From Ruania alkalisoli (lineage in GTDB: Bacteria > Actinomycetota > Actinomycetes > Actinomycetales > Beutenbergiaceae), in the NCBI RefSeq assembly GCF_014960965.1, contig NZ_CP063169.1:3691581-3755580 (forward strand): a stretch of DNA of 64,000 nt, given 5' to 3'. The translations under genes were made by a program, and so were the position numbers. How positions within the stretch are numbered: position 1 is the stretch's first letter; each line of letters begins with the position of its first letter. Under the pieces are notes generated by a model, which ran no database searches, was not told where the DNA came from, and was given only the letters and a program-made list of their open reading frames with translations. Positions 31,945 to 40,384 of this stretch are shown piece by piece.

Positions 31945-32949
31945 ATGTCGAACCCGTCCACTCCGGCGGGGCTGGCTCCGGGGAACATCCCGGACCAGCC
32001 CCCTCGAGCACCTACGAAGCAGCGGAAACCGTCAGTCGTAAGATCCCCACTCGGCGCGGGCCGGGCAGGCAAGGTGATGCCGTGGGTCGGCTTCGTGCCG
32101 GGTATCGGCATCTTCACGGTTTTCGTCCTAGGACCGGCGATCGCCATCGCAGTGGTCAGCCTCACCAACCTGTCGGGGACGCCGAACGTCCCCTGGGAGT
32201 GGGTCGGGCTCGACAACTACCGCCGCTTCTTCCTCGGGCAGTGGGACGACAACGCCCGGGTATTGATGCGGACGCTGCAGTTCGTGCTGGTGCTGTCCGT
32301 CGTCCAGTCCGCGATCGCTCTGGGGATCGCGGTGCTACTGAACGGCAGACTCCGCGGCCGTACGATCGTCCGGTCCCTGGTGTTCCTGCCAACGGTGCTG
32401 GGCGTCGTGGTCATCGCACTGACGTTCTCGCTGTTCTTCCAGCCCAACCGCGGGCCCGCGGCGTCGATTGTCGAGCTATTCGGCGTCAGCACCGCGTTCT
32501 TCGGCGATCCGAACATCAGTTTCGCCTTGGTCATCGGTGTGCAGATGTGGACCGGCATGGGCTACGCGATGATGATCCTGCTCGCCGGGTTGCAGACCAT
32601 CCCGGGCGAGCTCTACGAGGCCGCGCGTTGTGATGGCGCCGGTGCCTGGACCCGCTTTCGACACGTGACCTGGCCCATGATCGCCCCGGCCATTACGGTC
32701 AACACGCTCATCGCCATCATCGGCTCGATGCAGACGTATCAACTGATCTATGTGCTGACTGGCGGTCGCTTCGAAACCTCGGTGCTAGCGCTTGAGGTGT
32801 TCACCGAGGCCTTCGGTGGGGACGGATCCGGAGGAGGAAGCACCCGACAGGGCTATGCGGCCGCACTGTCGATGCTGCAGTTCTTCCTGGTGCTCATCGT
32901 GTCCATGGTCGCGCTGCGTTTCCTGCGTCGACGGGAGGTGCAACTGTGA
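31945..32949 (+). CDS. ABC sugar transporter permease (MalF-like)
   Basis: A 334-residue membrane protein with six helices after a 45-residue polar N-terminus. The ATPase-docking EAA loop is LYEAARCDGAGAWTRFRHVTWPMI, as in MalF/UgpA-type subunits. It starts four bases after the binding-protein stop and overlaps the next permease by four bases. It forms the channel with that protein for import of the sugar captured by the lipoprotein. Confidence 0.93.
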   Translation: MSNPSTPAGLAPGNIPDQPPRAPTKQRKPSVVRSPLGAGRAGKVMPWVGFVPGIGIFTVFVLGPAIAIAVVSLTNLSGTPNVPWEWVGLDNYRRFFLGQWDDNARVLMRTLQFVLVLSVVQSAIALGIAVLLNGRLRGRTIVRSLVFLPTVLGVVVIALTFSLFFQPNRGPAASIVELFGVSTAFFGDPNISFALVIGVQMWTGMGYAMMILLAGLQTIPGELYEAARCDGAGAWTRFRHVTWPMIAPAITVNTLIAIIGSMQTYQLIYVLTGGRFETSVLALEVFTEAFGGDGSGGGSTRQGYAAALSMLQFFLVLIVSMVALRFLRRREVQL

Positions 32950-33800
32950 CCATGATTCAACCCCGCGCTCGAGCCAATCGGCGGCGCACCGGCTCCCGCC
33001 TGGGCCGCACTGGCGCCTATCTGGTGCTGTTACTGACCGCCCTGGTCTGGCTGGTGCCGCTCCTCTATCTGGTCAACACCGCCTTCAAGTCACAGGACGA
33101 GTTCCTCGCTGACCCGACGGGGCTGGCCAGTACGGTCTCTCTCGACAGCTTCGTGCAAGCGTGGCAGACGGGTGGGTTCAGTACCTATGTCCTGAACAGC
33201 ATCGGCTACGTGCTGCTCTCGGCCACCGTCATGGTCGTGCTGTCCCTGCTGATTGCGTTCCCGATCGCGCGCCGATACATCCGTTGGAGCGACGCCTGGT
33301 ATCGGCTGTTCGTCATCTCGATGTTCCTGCCGAACGCTCTGGTCACCCAGTTCCAGCTCATCCTCTGGCTGGGCCTGTATGACACCCGGATCGCATACGT
33401 GCTGCTCATGACGGCCGGGTTCGGACTGGGCCCGTTCCTCATCACCGGCTATCTGCGATCTGTCCCCACAGACCTCGACGAGGCCGCCGGCATGGACGGC
33501 TGCGGGTACTTCCGGTACTTGTTCACCATCATCGCGCCGCTGGCCAAACCTGTCCTGGTCACCGTCTTCATCTTCCAGGCGATCAACGTCTGGAACGACA
33601 TCATCATCGCGACCGTAGTGCTGGCTGACCCTGCGAAGTTCCCGATCAGCCGTGGCCTGTTCGCGTTCTTCGGCACGTACGGCAACCAATCTGCGCAATT
33701 GGCCGCAGCGACGCTGATGGTGGCAGCGCCGCTCGTGCTGCTGTATGCAGCGCTTCAGAAGCACATCGTGGCCGGGGCGATCGGAGGTGCGCTCAAGTGA
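32946..33800 (+). CDS. ABC sugar transporter permease (MalG-like)
   Basis: A 284-residue protein with six helices and the EAA loop LDEAAGMDGCGYFRYLFTIIAPL. GTG 32946 overlaps the previous stop and has GGGAGG seven bases upstream, so it is preferred over ATG 32952. It is the partner of the MalF-like subunit. The end of the gene is followed within 32 bp by an SDR gene, so the catabolic genes are cotranscribed with the importer. Confidence 0.93.
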   Translation: MTMIQPRARANRRRTGSRLGRTGAYLVLLLTALVWLVPLLYLVNTAFKSQDEFLADPTGLASTVSLDSFVQAWQTGGFSTYVLNSIGYVLLSATVMVVLSLLIAFPIARRYIRWSDAWYRLFVISMFLPNALVTQFQLILWLGLYDTRIAYVLLMTAGFGLGPFLITGYLRSVPTDLDEAAGMDGCGYFRYLFTIIAPLAKPVLVTVFIFQAINVWNDIIIATVVLADPAKFPISRGLFAFFGTYGNQSAQLAAATLMVAAPLVLLYAALQKHIVAGAIGGALK

Positions 33801-33831
33801 GGCTGAGGTCGACAGACACGGAGACGGAATC

Positions 33832-34728
33832 ATGCGAGTCGTAGTCACCGGGGCGGCGGGCAACGTCGGCCTGCACGTCACCCAAGAACTTCTGCGTCAG
33901 GGGATGCGGGTACGTGCCGTGGACCGCCAAGCGTGCCCCGAGGAACTCCACGGCCTCCCACGCCTGCAATGGCATCAAGGAAGCGCCGACGATGAGCGCC
34001 TACTGGAGCAGGTGATGGACGGAAGCGACGCCGTCGCGCACCTAGCCGCGGTGCCGCACCCGCAGGACGAGGATCCACTGAACATGGTAGCCACGAACGT
34101 GCTCTCCACCTTCGCTACCCTGCACGCGGCCGCTGAGGCAGGAATCACACGAGTAGCCGTATCGTCGAGCATGTCGATCTACGGCATGGCCTGGACACCA
34201 CACAGGTTCTCGCCAGAGTACCTGCCATTGGACGAAGGGCACCCACAGCGCCCGCACGACCCCTACGCGGTCACCAAGCAGACCGATGAGTCCATGGCCG
34301 CGATGATGCATCGACGCCACGGCATGGACCTCGTGTGCCTGCGCATGCCGTTCACCAACTCGGGGGAGATCCTGCGTCAGCGCATCCAGCTCGACCAGGC
34401 CGAGCCCGGTGGCGTGGGCGCGAAGGAACTTTGGGGTTGGCTCGACGCGCGGGATGCAGCGCGCGCCTTCCACCGTGCCCTGACCGTGCCGGTGCATGGC
34501 TACCACGCGCTGAACGTCGCTGCACCGACCACCACAGTCGAGACGGACACGAACGAACTGTTGGCCCGGTTCCACCCGGACACGCAGATCAGGACGGCGG
34601 TGTCCGGACCCCAGGGGCTCATCGACACTCGAAGGGCCGAACGCGTCCTCGGGTTCGTACCCGAGCACGACTGGCGCGACATGTGGCCAGATCTCGCAGA
34701 AGCCGCATCGGCCGTGGCGCCGAGATGA
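33832..34728 (+). CDS. NAD-dependent epimerase/dehydratase (extended SDR)
   Basis: A 298-residue enzyme. The nucleotide-binding motif VTGAAGNVGLHV is at residues 5-16; Ser-rich VAVSSSMSIYG and the YAVTK catalytic Tyr-Lys pair follow. The family includes uronate dehydrogenases and nucleotide-sugar epimerases. In this locus, between a sugar importer and a ManD-like dehydratase, oxidation of a uronic acid or aldose is the more likely role. ATG 33832 was chosen because it starts at the Rossmann fold; the earlier frame opening lies inside the permease gene. Confidence 0.87.
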   Translation: MRVVVTGAAGNVGLHVTQELLRQGMRVRAVDRQACPEELHGLPRLQWHQGSADDERLLEQVMDGSDAVAHLAAVPHPQDEDPLNMVATNVLSTFATLHAAAEAGITRVAVSSSMSIYGMAWTPHRFSPEYLPLDEGHPQRPHDPYAVTKQTDESMAAMMHRRHGMDLVCLRMPFTNSGEILRQRIQLDQAEPGGVGAKELWGWLDARDAARAFHRALTVPVHGYHALNVAAPTTTVETDTNELLARFHPDTQIRTAVSGPQGLIDTRRAERVLGFVPEHDWRDMWPDLAEAASAVAPR

Positions 34729-34754
34729 GTACGTCAACCGAAGGAGAACGGAAC

Positions 34755-36029
34755 ATGTCCGAGGCAGCACCGGTCCTGGCGAAGGCCCCGTGGCCAAGTC
34801 GACGTGGCACGCACATCACCGCCGTGCGCACGTTCCTGACCGCGCCGGAGAACGGCATCCCCTACTGCGTCGTCCGGATCGAAACCAACCAGCCGGGCCT
34901 GTACGGGCTCGGATGCGTCTCGGACCCCCAGCGAACCCACGCAGTGCGCACGGTGCTGGACGACTACCTCGGTCCCCTGCTGATCGGGCGGGACCCTGCG
35001 GACATCACGGACATCCAGCAATTGCTGCAGCTCAGTGGCTACTGGCGCAACGGGTCGGTGACCAACCACGCCGTCGGTGCCGTGGATATCGCCCTGTGGG
35101 ACATCAAGGGTAAGGACGCCGGCTTGCCGCTATATGAGCTCTTCGGCGGTCGCGTGCGCACGGGCGCGGCGCTCTATGGACATGCGCACGGTAGCGAGAT
35201 CGACGAGGTCATCGAACAGGTGCGTGCATACCAGGCCGAGGGCTTCGAGCACGTACGGGCCCAGGTTGCCGCACCCGGGGTCGACACCTACGGCAGCAAG
35301 ACCGGATCGGAGCAAGCGCGACTGCGTCAGCGCACCCGGGACCTGCCGTGGGATGAAACGGGATATCTCCAGATCGTGCCCGAGATGTTCGCGAGGCTGC
35401 GAGCGGCCGTGGGACCGGAGGTCAAGCTGCTGCACGACGCCCATGAGCGGCTCACCCCGGTACAGGCGATCCGTTTCGCGCGGGAGCTCGAGCCCTACGA
35501 CCTGTTCTTCCTCGAGGACGTGCTGGCCCCCGAGGACCTGGAGTGGTTCGCGGAGCTGCGGCAGGCCACCGTGGTGCCGCTTGCCGTGGGGGAGCTCATC
35601 AACGACCCGGCCAAGTTCGTCGCGCTCGCCCAGCGCCGGCTGATCGACTTCGCTCGCATCAGAATCGGCTGCGTGGGTGGCATCACGGTCGCTCGCAAGC
35701 TCATCGGGCTGTGCGAGTTCTACGGCGTCCGCACCGCGCTGCACGGCCCCGGTGACGTCGGGCCGCTCGCCCACGCGGCCAACGTCGCGATCGATGTCAC
35801 TGCACCAAACTTCGGGGTGCAGGAGTACACCCAGTTCAGCGAGGCTACCCGGGAGGTGTTCCCCGGGACGTTGGTGGCCACAGACGGCATGCTTGTGCCG
35901 TCGGACCAACCGGGCCTAGGTATCGACTTCGATGAGGCTGCGGCGGCTCGGCACCCTTCACCCAAGCCGCTCGAGCACGACCGGTGGGCGCTCCTCAGGC
36001 GACGGGACGGATCAGTCACGCGCCCCTGA
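34755..36029 (+). CDS. Enolase-superfamily sugar acid dehydratase (ManD/RspA-like)
   Basis: A 424-residue protein. The N-terminal capping domain has ITAVRTFLTAPENGIPYCVV, the barrel has GAVDIALWDIKGKDAGLPLY, the metal-binding residues fall in LHDAHERL and FLEDVLAPED, and HGPGDVGPLAHAANVAID leads to FGVQEYTQFSE. This order is that of the D-mannonate dehydratase/RspA subgroup of the mandelate racemase family. The enzyme would dehydrate a sugar acid to a 2-keto-3-deoxy product. ATG 34755 has AAGGAG eight bases upstream; an ATG at 34725 overlapping the previous stop is an alternative. Which acid it uses cannot be told here. Confidence 0.88.
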   Translation: MSEAAPVLAKAPWPSRRGTHITAVRTFLTAPENGIPYCVVRIETNQPGLYGLGCVSDPQRTHAVRTVLDDYLGPLLIGRDPADITDIQQLLQLSGYWRNGSVTNHAVGAVDIALWDIKGKDAGLPLYELFGGRVRTGAALYGHAHGSEIDEVIEQVRAYQAEGFEHVRAQVAAPGVDTYGSKTGSEQARLRQRTRDLPWDETGYLQIVPEMFARLRAAVGPEVKLLHDAHERLTPVQAIRFARELEPYDLFFLEDVLAPEDLEWFAELRQATVVPLAVGELINDPAKFVALAQRRLIDFARIRIGCVGGITVARKLIGLCEFYGVRTALHGPGDVGPLAHAANVAIDVTAPNFGVQEYTQFSEATREVFPGTLVATDGMLVPSDQPGLGIDFDEAAAARHPSPKPLEHDRWALLRRRDGSVTRP

Positions 36030-36231
36030 GGTCGAGCCGCCCCGGCCAGATCGTGTCGACTCTCAGGCACGGACCGCGTGATGTACCCCCCTCGTACCGC
36101 GCCCGGCCCCCAGCACCCCGGTTCATCCGTAGACTGCGTGTTGCCGATGCGCGACCGGCACGGTTGGGTAGAGGTGTGAGCGCATAAGCGCGGTCGCGTG
36201 CAGGCAGCAGGCAAGCGAGAGGTGAGACACG

Positions 36232-36642
36232 GTGAATGAGAGCAGGACGACCTCAGGGGCGGCCGGAGAGCCGTCCATCGGTTCCCTCGTCGGGAAGCTC
36301 TCGGAGACCTTCTCCAGGCTGATCCGCGACGAGTTGCAGTTGGTACAGGCCCAGATTGCAGAGAAGGGCAAGTCCGTGGGTGCCGGGGCGGGCCTGTTCG
36401 CCGGGGCGGCCGTGTTCGGCCTGTTTGGCTTCGGATGGCTGCTCTTCACCGCCTACTTCGCTCTCGCGGGCACCGCGCTGCCTGAGTGGGCGGCGGCGCT
36501 GATCGTGGCGGGCGCTCTGCTGGTGATAGCGGCGATCCTCGCACTGGTGGGCAAGACGCTGATCGCGAAGGGCCCCACCCCACAGCCCAAGGAGAGCGTG
36601 ATGAAGGACGTCGAGGCGATCAAGCAGGGAGTGGGCAAGTGA
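36232..36642 (+). CDS. Phage holin family protein (PF07332-like)
   Basis: A 136-residue protein from GTG 36232. It has SLVGKLSETFSRLIRDELQL near the start and two strongly hydrophobic helices (AGAGLFAGAAVFGLFGFGWL and AALIVAGALLVIAAILAL), then a basic tail. This is the actinobacterial putative actinobacterial holin-X family, which is chromosomal and not linked to phage lysis. Its start overlaps nothing upstream; the following DUF3618 gene overlaps it by four bases, a conserved pairing. A role in envelope stress is often suggested but unproven. Confidence 0.88.
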   Translation: MNESRTTSGAAGEPSIGSLVGKLSETFSRLIRDELQLVQAQIAEKGKSVGAGAGLFAGAAVFGLFGFGWLLFTAYFALAGTALPEWAAALIVAGALLVIAAILALVGKTLIAKGPTPQPKESVMKDVEAIKQGVGK

Positions 36643-36920
36643 GCGGCGAGAGCGAGCAGAAGCGCAAGCGCACCGCAGCGGAGATCGAAGCGGACCTGGC
36701 TGCCACCCGCGAGGAACTGACCCACACCGTCGACCAGCTCTCGCAACGGGTCGACCCGCGTCGCCAGGCGCAAGAGGCCAAGGAGAAGGCCCAGGCCGGA
36801 GTGACGTCCTTCGTCGAGGGGCTCAAGAGCGGCGACCCCAAGGCCATCGGCATCGCCGGTGCAGCAGCGGCGGCGGCCCTTGCGATCGTTGGCCTCTCGT
36901 TGAGTCGCCGCAAGAAGTGA
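36639..36920 (+). CDS. DUF3618 protein
   Basis: A 93-residue protein from GTG 36639 that overlaps the previous stop. It has the DUF3618 motif RTAAEIEADLAATREELTHT and DQLSQRVDPRRQ, an amphipathic region, and one membrane helix near the C-terminus followed by SRRKK. These proteins nearly always follow a holin-X gene. Earlier starts in this frame lie inside that gene. Function unknown. Confidence 0.9.
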   Translation: MSGESEQKRKRTAAEIEADLAATREELTHTVDQLSQRVDPRRQAQEAKEKAQAGVTSFVEGLKSGDPKAIGIAGAAAAAALAIVGLSLSRRKK

Positions 36921-36928
36921 TTCATCCC

Positions 36929-37001
36929 ACTGCGTGAGATGAATCTCCTCGCAGTACGGCGCGGATGGGCTCTGCCAGTTGGCCGACGGGCACATCCGCG
37001 C
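36929..37001. terminator. Two hairpins after the DUF3618 gene
   Basis: ACTGCG (36929-36934)/CGCAGT form the first stem, and GCGCGGATG (36959-36967) with CATCCGCGC (36993-37001) the second. They lie between two genes on the plus strand and are likely to end the holin-DUF3618 transcript. The rest of the gap up to 37095 shows no gene. Confidence 0.55.
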
Positions 37002-37095
37002 GATACGGTTGTTACACGACACATGACCATATCCCGGAGTCACTACGTCTCTTGACGGTGTGGTTCCGGCACTTACCGGTGGAGGGGGTCACGCC

Positions 37096-37293
37096 ATGGG
37101 GCGCGGCCGTCAGAAGGCAAAGCAGACGAAGGTCGCTCGGAAGCTGAAGTACTACAGCCCCGAGACTGACTACCAGGCGCTCGAGCGCGAGCTGTCCTCG
37201 TCGTCGACTCAGACGGACCTCGCAGATCGGTACGACGTACCGCCTGCCGAGGACGTCGACGACGAATGGCAGGCTCCCCCGCACCGCCCTTGA
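37096..37293 (+). CDS. DUF3073 domain protein
   Basis: A 65-residue basic/acidic protein. MGRGRQKAKQTKVARKLKYY and the following SPETDYQALERELSS are the hallmark of DUF3073, which is confined to actinobacteria and usually lies beside the purM-purF genes, as here. It has no enzyme motif and its role is unknown. GGAGGGGGTC upstream is the ribosome site. Confidence 0.93.
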   Translation: MGRGRQKAKQTKVARKLKYYSPETDYQALERELSSSSTQTDLADRYDVPPAEDVDDEWQAPPHRP

Positions 37294-37318
37294 TGGGCTG
37301 ACCTGCACCGTCGCTGCA

Positions 37319-37414
37319 CGACCTCACCGGACGAACTCACTCGTCGGGTGAGGTCGTCGCGCGTATGCAGTCAGGGCGACCTGCCGCTCCCCGGCCCGGG
37401 TCGCCGAGCGGCAG
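37319..37414. terminator. Terminator hairpins between DUF3073 and purM
   Basis: The first repeat, CGACCTCACCGGACGA (37319-37334) with 37341-37356, pairs at 15 of 16 positions around a 6-nt loop. The second, CTGCCGCTC (37381-37389) with GAGCGGCAG (37406-37414), is perfect. They serve the convergent DUF3073 and purM transcripts. The remaining stretch to 37562 holds only a weak 63-codon frame that I reject. Confidence 0.7.
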
Positions 37415-37562
37415 CGCGCAGAACCGCACGCCGTCGCCCTGAGCGGCTGGTAGCGCCCGTCCGCAGCCACTCAGCGTGCCATATAGCACGCGTGTAGCCG
37501 TGGCAACGCAGGGGAACCGTCCTGGGACGAGAGCGGTCGCTGGGCATCGCTTCCCGCAGCAT

Positions 37563-38669
37563 TCAGGACGTGCGGTACTCCCCCAACAGCCGTACGCCGC
37601 CACCCTGCACACCCTTGGTGCCACTGATGACGTCGGAGCCGTCAGAGTCCTCAGCCGAGCGCACGTGCCCGAGCACCCAGGCGGGCATGCCGCGTTCGGC
37701 GCACATCCGTATCGCGGCGTCCACACCTGCCTGCGGCAGCACGGCCACCATCCCGATACCGAGGTTGAGGGTGTTCTGCAGGTCCGACCACGGCACCGAC
37801 CCCAGGCCTCGCACCACGTCGAAGACTGGCGGTACGACCCAGGACGACCGGTCCACGTCCGCCACCAGACCAGCGGGCAGCACCCGGGCAAGGTTCGCCG
37901 CGAGCCCCCCGCCGGTGACGTGGGTGAAGGCGTGTACCCCGATCCGCTCGTCCCGCGCGAGAGCGAGACAGTCGGCGGCGTACACCCGGGTCGGTTCCAG
38001 CAGTTCCGCACCGAGGGACCGGCCGAACTCGGGTACCTCACGGTCGAGCTCCCAGCCGGCTACCGAGATCACCCGGCGCACCAGCGAGTAGCCGTTCGAG
38101 TGCAGTCCACTCGAGCCCATGGCGAGGAGAACATCCCCCGGCTGTACCCGCTCCGGGCCCAGGACGGCGTCGGCCTCGACCACACCCGTCGCGGCACCGG
38201 CCACGTCGTACTCGTCCGGGTCCAGCAGCCCGGGGTGCTCCGCGGTCTCCCCGCCCACAAGTGCCGTACCTGCGGCCGAGCAGGCCGAGGCGATCCCGCG
38301 CACGATGTCGGCGATCCGCTCCGGAACCACCGATCCGCACGCGATGTAGTCGGTCATGAACAGGGGCTCAGCGCCCACCACGACGATGTCGTCGACGACC
38401 ATGCCGACCAGATCGAACCCGATCGTGTCGTGCACGTCCATCGCCTGGGCGAGCGCGACCTTCGTCCCGACGCCGTCGGTGGAGGTGGCCAGCAGCGGCT
38501 TCCGATAGCGGGTCAGGGCTGTTGCATCGTAGAGGCCGGCGAATCCGCCCACGCCTCCCAGCACCTGCGGGCCGTGCGTGGCGCGGACCGCATCCTTCAT
38601 CAGTTCGACTGCTTTGTCTCCCGCCTCGGTGTCCACTCCGGCCGAGGCGTAGGTGATGGGCTCGCTCAC
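37563..38669 (-). CDS. purM: Phosphoribosylformylglycinamidine cyclo-ligase
   Basis: A 368-residue enzyme of normal length making aminoimidazole ribonucleotide from FGAM with ATP. YASAGVDTEAGDKAVELMK opens the N-terminal domain, followed by STDGVGTKVALA, DLVGMVVDDIVVVGAEPLFM and ALVGGETAEHPGL with the ATP and phosphate contacts. GTG 38669 overlaps the purF stop (GTGA), so the two are coupled. It runs towards DUF3073 on the opposite strand. Confidence 0.96.
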   Translation of the reverse strand: MSEPITYASAGVDTEAGDKAVELMKDAVRATHGPQVLGGVGGFAGLYDATALTRYRKPLLATSTDGVGTKVALAQAMDVHDTIGFDLVGMVVDDIVVVGAEPLFMTDYIACGSVVPERIADIVRGIASACSAAGTALVGGETAEHPGLLDPDEYDVAGAATGVVEADAVLGPERVQPGDVLLAMGSSGLHSNGYSLVRRVISVAGWELDREVPEFGRSLGAELLEPTRVYAADCLALARDERIGVHAFTHVTGGGLAANLARVLPAGLVADVDRSSWVVPPVFDVVRGLGSVPWSDLQNTLNLGIGMVAVLPQAGVDAAIRMCAERGMPAWVLGHVRSAEDSDGSDVISGTKGVQGGGVRLLGEYRTS

Positions 38670-40207
38670 GGGTGGACCAGCGCTCCCGACCCGCCGGCGG
38701 AGACGCTCAGCGAGCGCAGTCCATCTTCAGGCTGACCGAGCGGGAGCTCGTCCTGATCGCCGAGTTGCTCGGCAGCCTCTCGCCCGTCGATCATCACGGG
38801 GTACTCGCCCGTGAAGCAGGCCGCGCACAACTCACTTGCCGGTCGCTCGGTCGCCGCGATCATGCCCTCGGTGGAGATGTAGCCGAGCGAATCCGCCCCG
38901 AGCCCCTGACCGATCTCCTCCGGGCTGAGACCGTTAGCGATCAGTTCGGCGCGGGTGGCGAAATCGATGCCGTAGAAGCAGGGCCACTTCACCGGCGGCG
39001 AGGAGATCCGCACGTGCACCTCAGCAGCACCAGCCTCACGGAGCATCCGGATCAGCGCCCGCTGGGTGTTCCCGCGCACGATGGAGTCGTCCACCACCAC
39101 GAGCCGCTTGCCTCGGATCACCTCACGCAACGGGTTCAGTTTGAGGCGGATGCCGAGCTGACGGATGGTCTGGCTGGGCTGGATGAACGTGCGGCCCACG
39201 TAGGCGTTCTTCGTCAGTCCCTGCGCGAACGGGATCCCCGACTCGGTTGCGTACCCGATCGCCGCCGGTGTGCCGGACTCCGGCACCGGGATCACCAGAT
39301 CCGCCTCGGCCGGGTGCTCACGCGCCAGCGTACGGCCCATCTCCACCCGCGCGGCGTTGACCGACCGTCCGCTGATCGTCGTATCAGGGCGGGCGAGGTA
39401 GACGTACTCGAAGACGCACCCCTTCGGCTGAGCATCGGCGAACCGGCGGGTCCGCAACCCGTCGGCGTCGATCGTGATCAGCTCACCAGGTTCGACCTCA
39501 CGCACGAACGCAGCGCCCACGATGTCCAGCGCTGCGGTCTCGGAGGCGACCACCCAGCCACGCTCGAGCCGTCCCAGGACCAGCGGGCGGATGCCCTGGG
39601 GGTCACGGGCTGCATACAGGGTGGTCTCGCTCATGAACGCCAGTGAGAAAGCCCCACGCACCCGCGGGAGCACTTCGACGGCGGTCTCTTCGAGCGTGTG
39701 GTCAGGATCCCCGGATAGCAGCGCCGTCAGCACGGTGGTGTCGGAGGCGCATTCGTCGAGGGCACGGTCACGCACGGTGCTCCCGTAGCGCTCGCGCACC
39801 AGGTCGATGAGCTCGCCGGTGTTGGTGAGGTTGCCGTTGTGGCCGAGCGCAATGGTGCCCGACGACGTGGGGCCCAGCGTGGGCTGCGCGTTCTCCCAGG
39901 TGCTCGCGCCCGTGGTGGAGTAGCGCGTGTGCCCCAGGGCGATGTGCCCGGTCAGGGAGCGCAACGCCATATCGTCGAAGACCTGGGAGACCAGGCCCAT
40001 GTCCTTGTAGACGAGAATCTGCTCACCATTGCTGGTGGCGATCCCCGCCGACTCCTGACCCCGGTGCTGCAGCGCGTACAGCCCGAAGTAGGTGAGCTTC
40101 GCCACCTCCTCGCCGGGGGCCCAGACGCCGAAGACACCGCAGGCATCCTGCGGGCCCTTCTCGCCGGGGAGGAGTTCATGGGTGAGACGACCATCTCCGC
40201 GTGCCAC
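38666..40207 (-). CDS. purF: Amidophosphoribosyltransferase
   Basis: A 513-residue enzyme for the first committed purine step. The N-terminal nucleophile Cys lies in QDACGVFGVWAPGEE after a propeptide, the glutaminase loop in LYALQHRGQESAG, and the PRPP motif in VVVDDSIVRGNTQ. Cysteines in KWPCFYGID and LCAACFTGEYP fit the iron-sulfur cluster of the Bacillus-type enzyme. The frame opens upstream at a TTG (40243), which I think is not the start; GTG 40207 is my choice, but no strong ribosome site is seen for either. Confidence 0.93.
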   Translation of the reverse strand: MARGDGRLTHELLPGEKGPQDACGVFGVWAPGEEVAKLTYFGLYALQHRGQESAGIATSNGEQILVYKDMGLVSQVFDDMALRSLTGHIALGHTRYSTTGASTWENAQPTLGPTSSGTIALGHNGNLTNTGELIDLVRERYGSTVRDRALDECASDTTVLTALLSGDPDHTLEETAVEVLPRVRGAFSLAFMSETTLYAARDPQGIRPLVLGRLERGWVVASETAALDIVGAAFVREVEPGELITIDADGLRTRRFADAQPKGCVFEYVYLARPDTTISGRSVNAARVEMGRTLAREHPAEADLVIPVPESGTPAAIGYATESGIPFAQGLTKNAYVGRTFIQPSQTIRQLGIRLKLNPLREVIRGKRLVVVDDSIVRGNTQRALIRMLREAGAAEVHVRISSPPVKWPCFYGIDFATRAELIANGLSPEEIGQGLGADSLGYISTEGMIAATERPASELCAACFTGEYPVMIDGREAAEQLGDQDELPLGQPEDGLRSLSVSAGGSGALVHP

Positions 40208-40260
40208 AACACCATGGTCCCACACCGGGCACCGGCTGCCCAATCACCACGGCACCGTGA

Positions 40261-40384
40261 TCGCCTAGCGGCGCCACCATCACCGGGGGTGAGGTTGACG
40301 TCGGTTATGAGCCCATAACCGACGTCAACTTCACCCCCGGTGATGATCGAGTCAGTGTGACGGCGATAGGGCGCCACTAGGCGA
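40261..40384. terminator. Nested inverted repeats, 30-bp inner stem
   Basis: The inner arms 40279-40308 and 40315-40344 pair at 29 of 30 positions, and the only mismatch is a G-U wobble, around a 6-nt loop GAGCCC. The outer arms TCGCCTAGCGGCGCC (40261-40275) and 40370-40384 pair at 14 of 15. The right outer arm includes the TAG stop and last codons of the minus-strand RNB gene. It lies between that gene and purF, both on the minus strand. Confidence 0.75.

Noticed and set aside
36232-36920. Prophage lysis module because of the holin-like gene
   Set aside because: The holin-X/DUF3618 pair is a normal chromosomal pair in actinobacteria, and no phage genes are near.
37371-37562. 63-codon frame directly after purM
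   Set aside because: Arg-rich with no ribosome site and with two terminator hairpins; read as non-coding.
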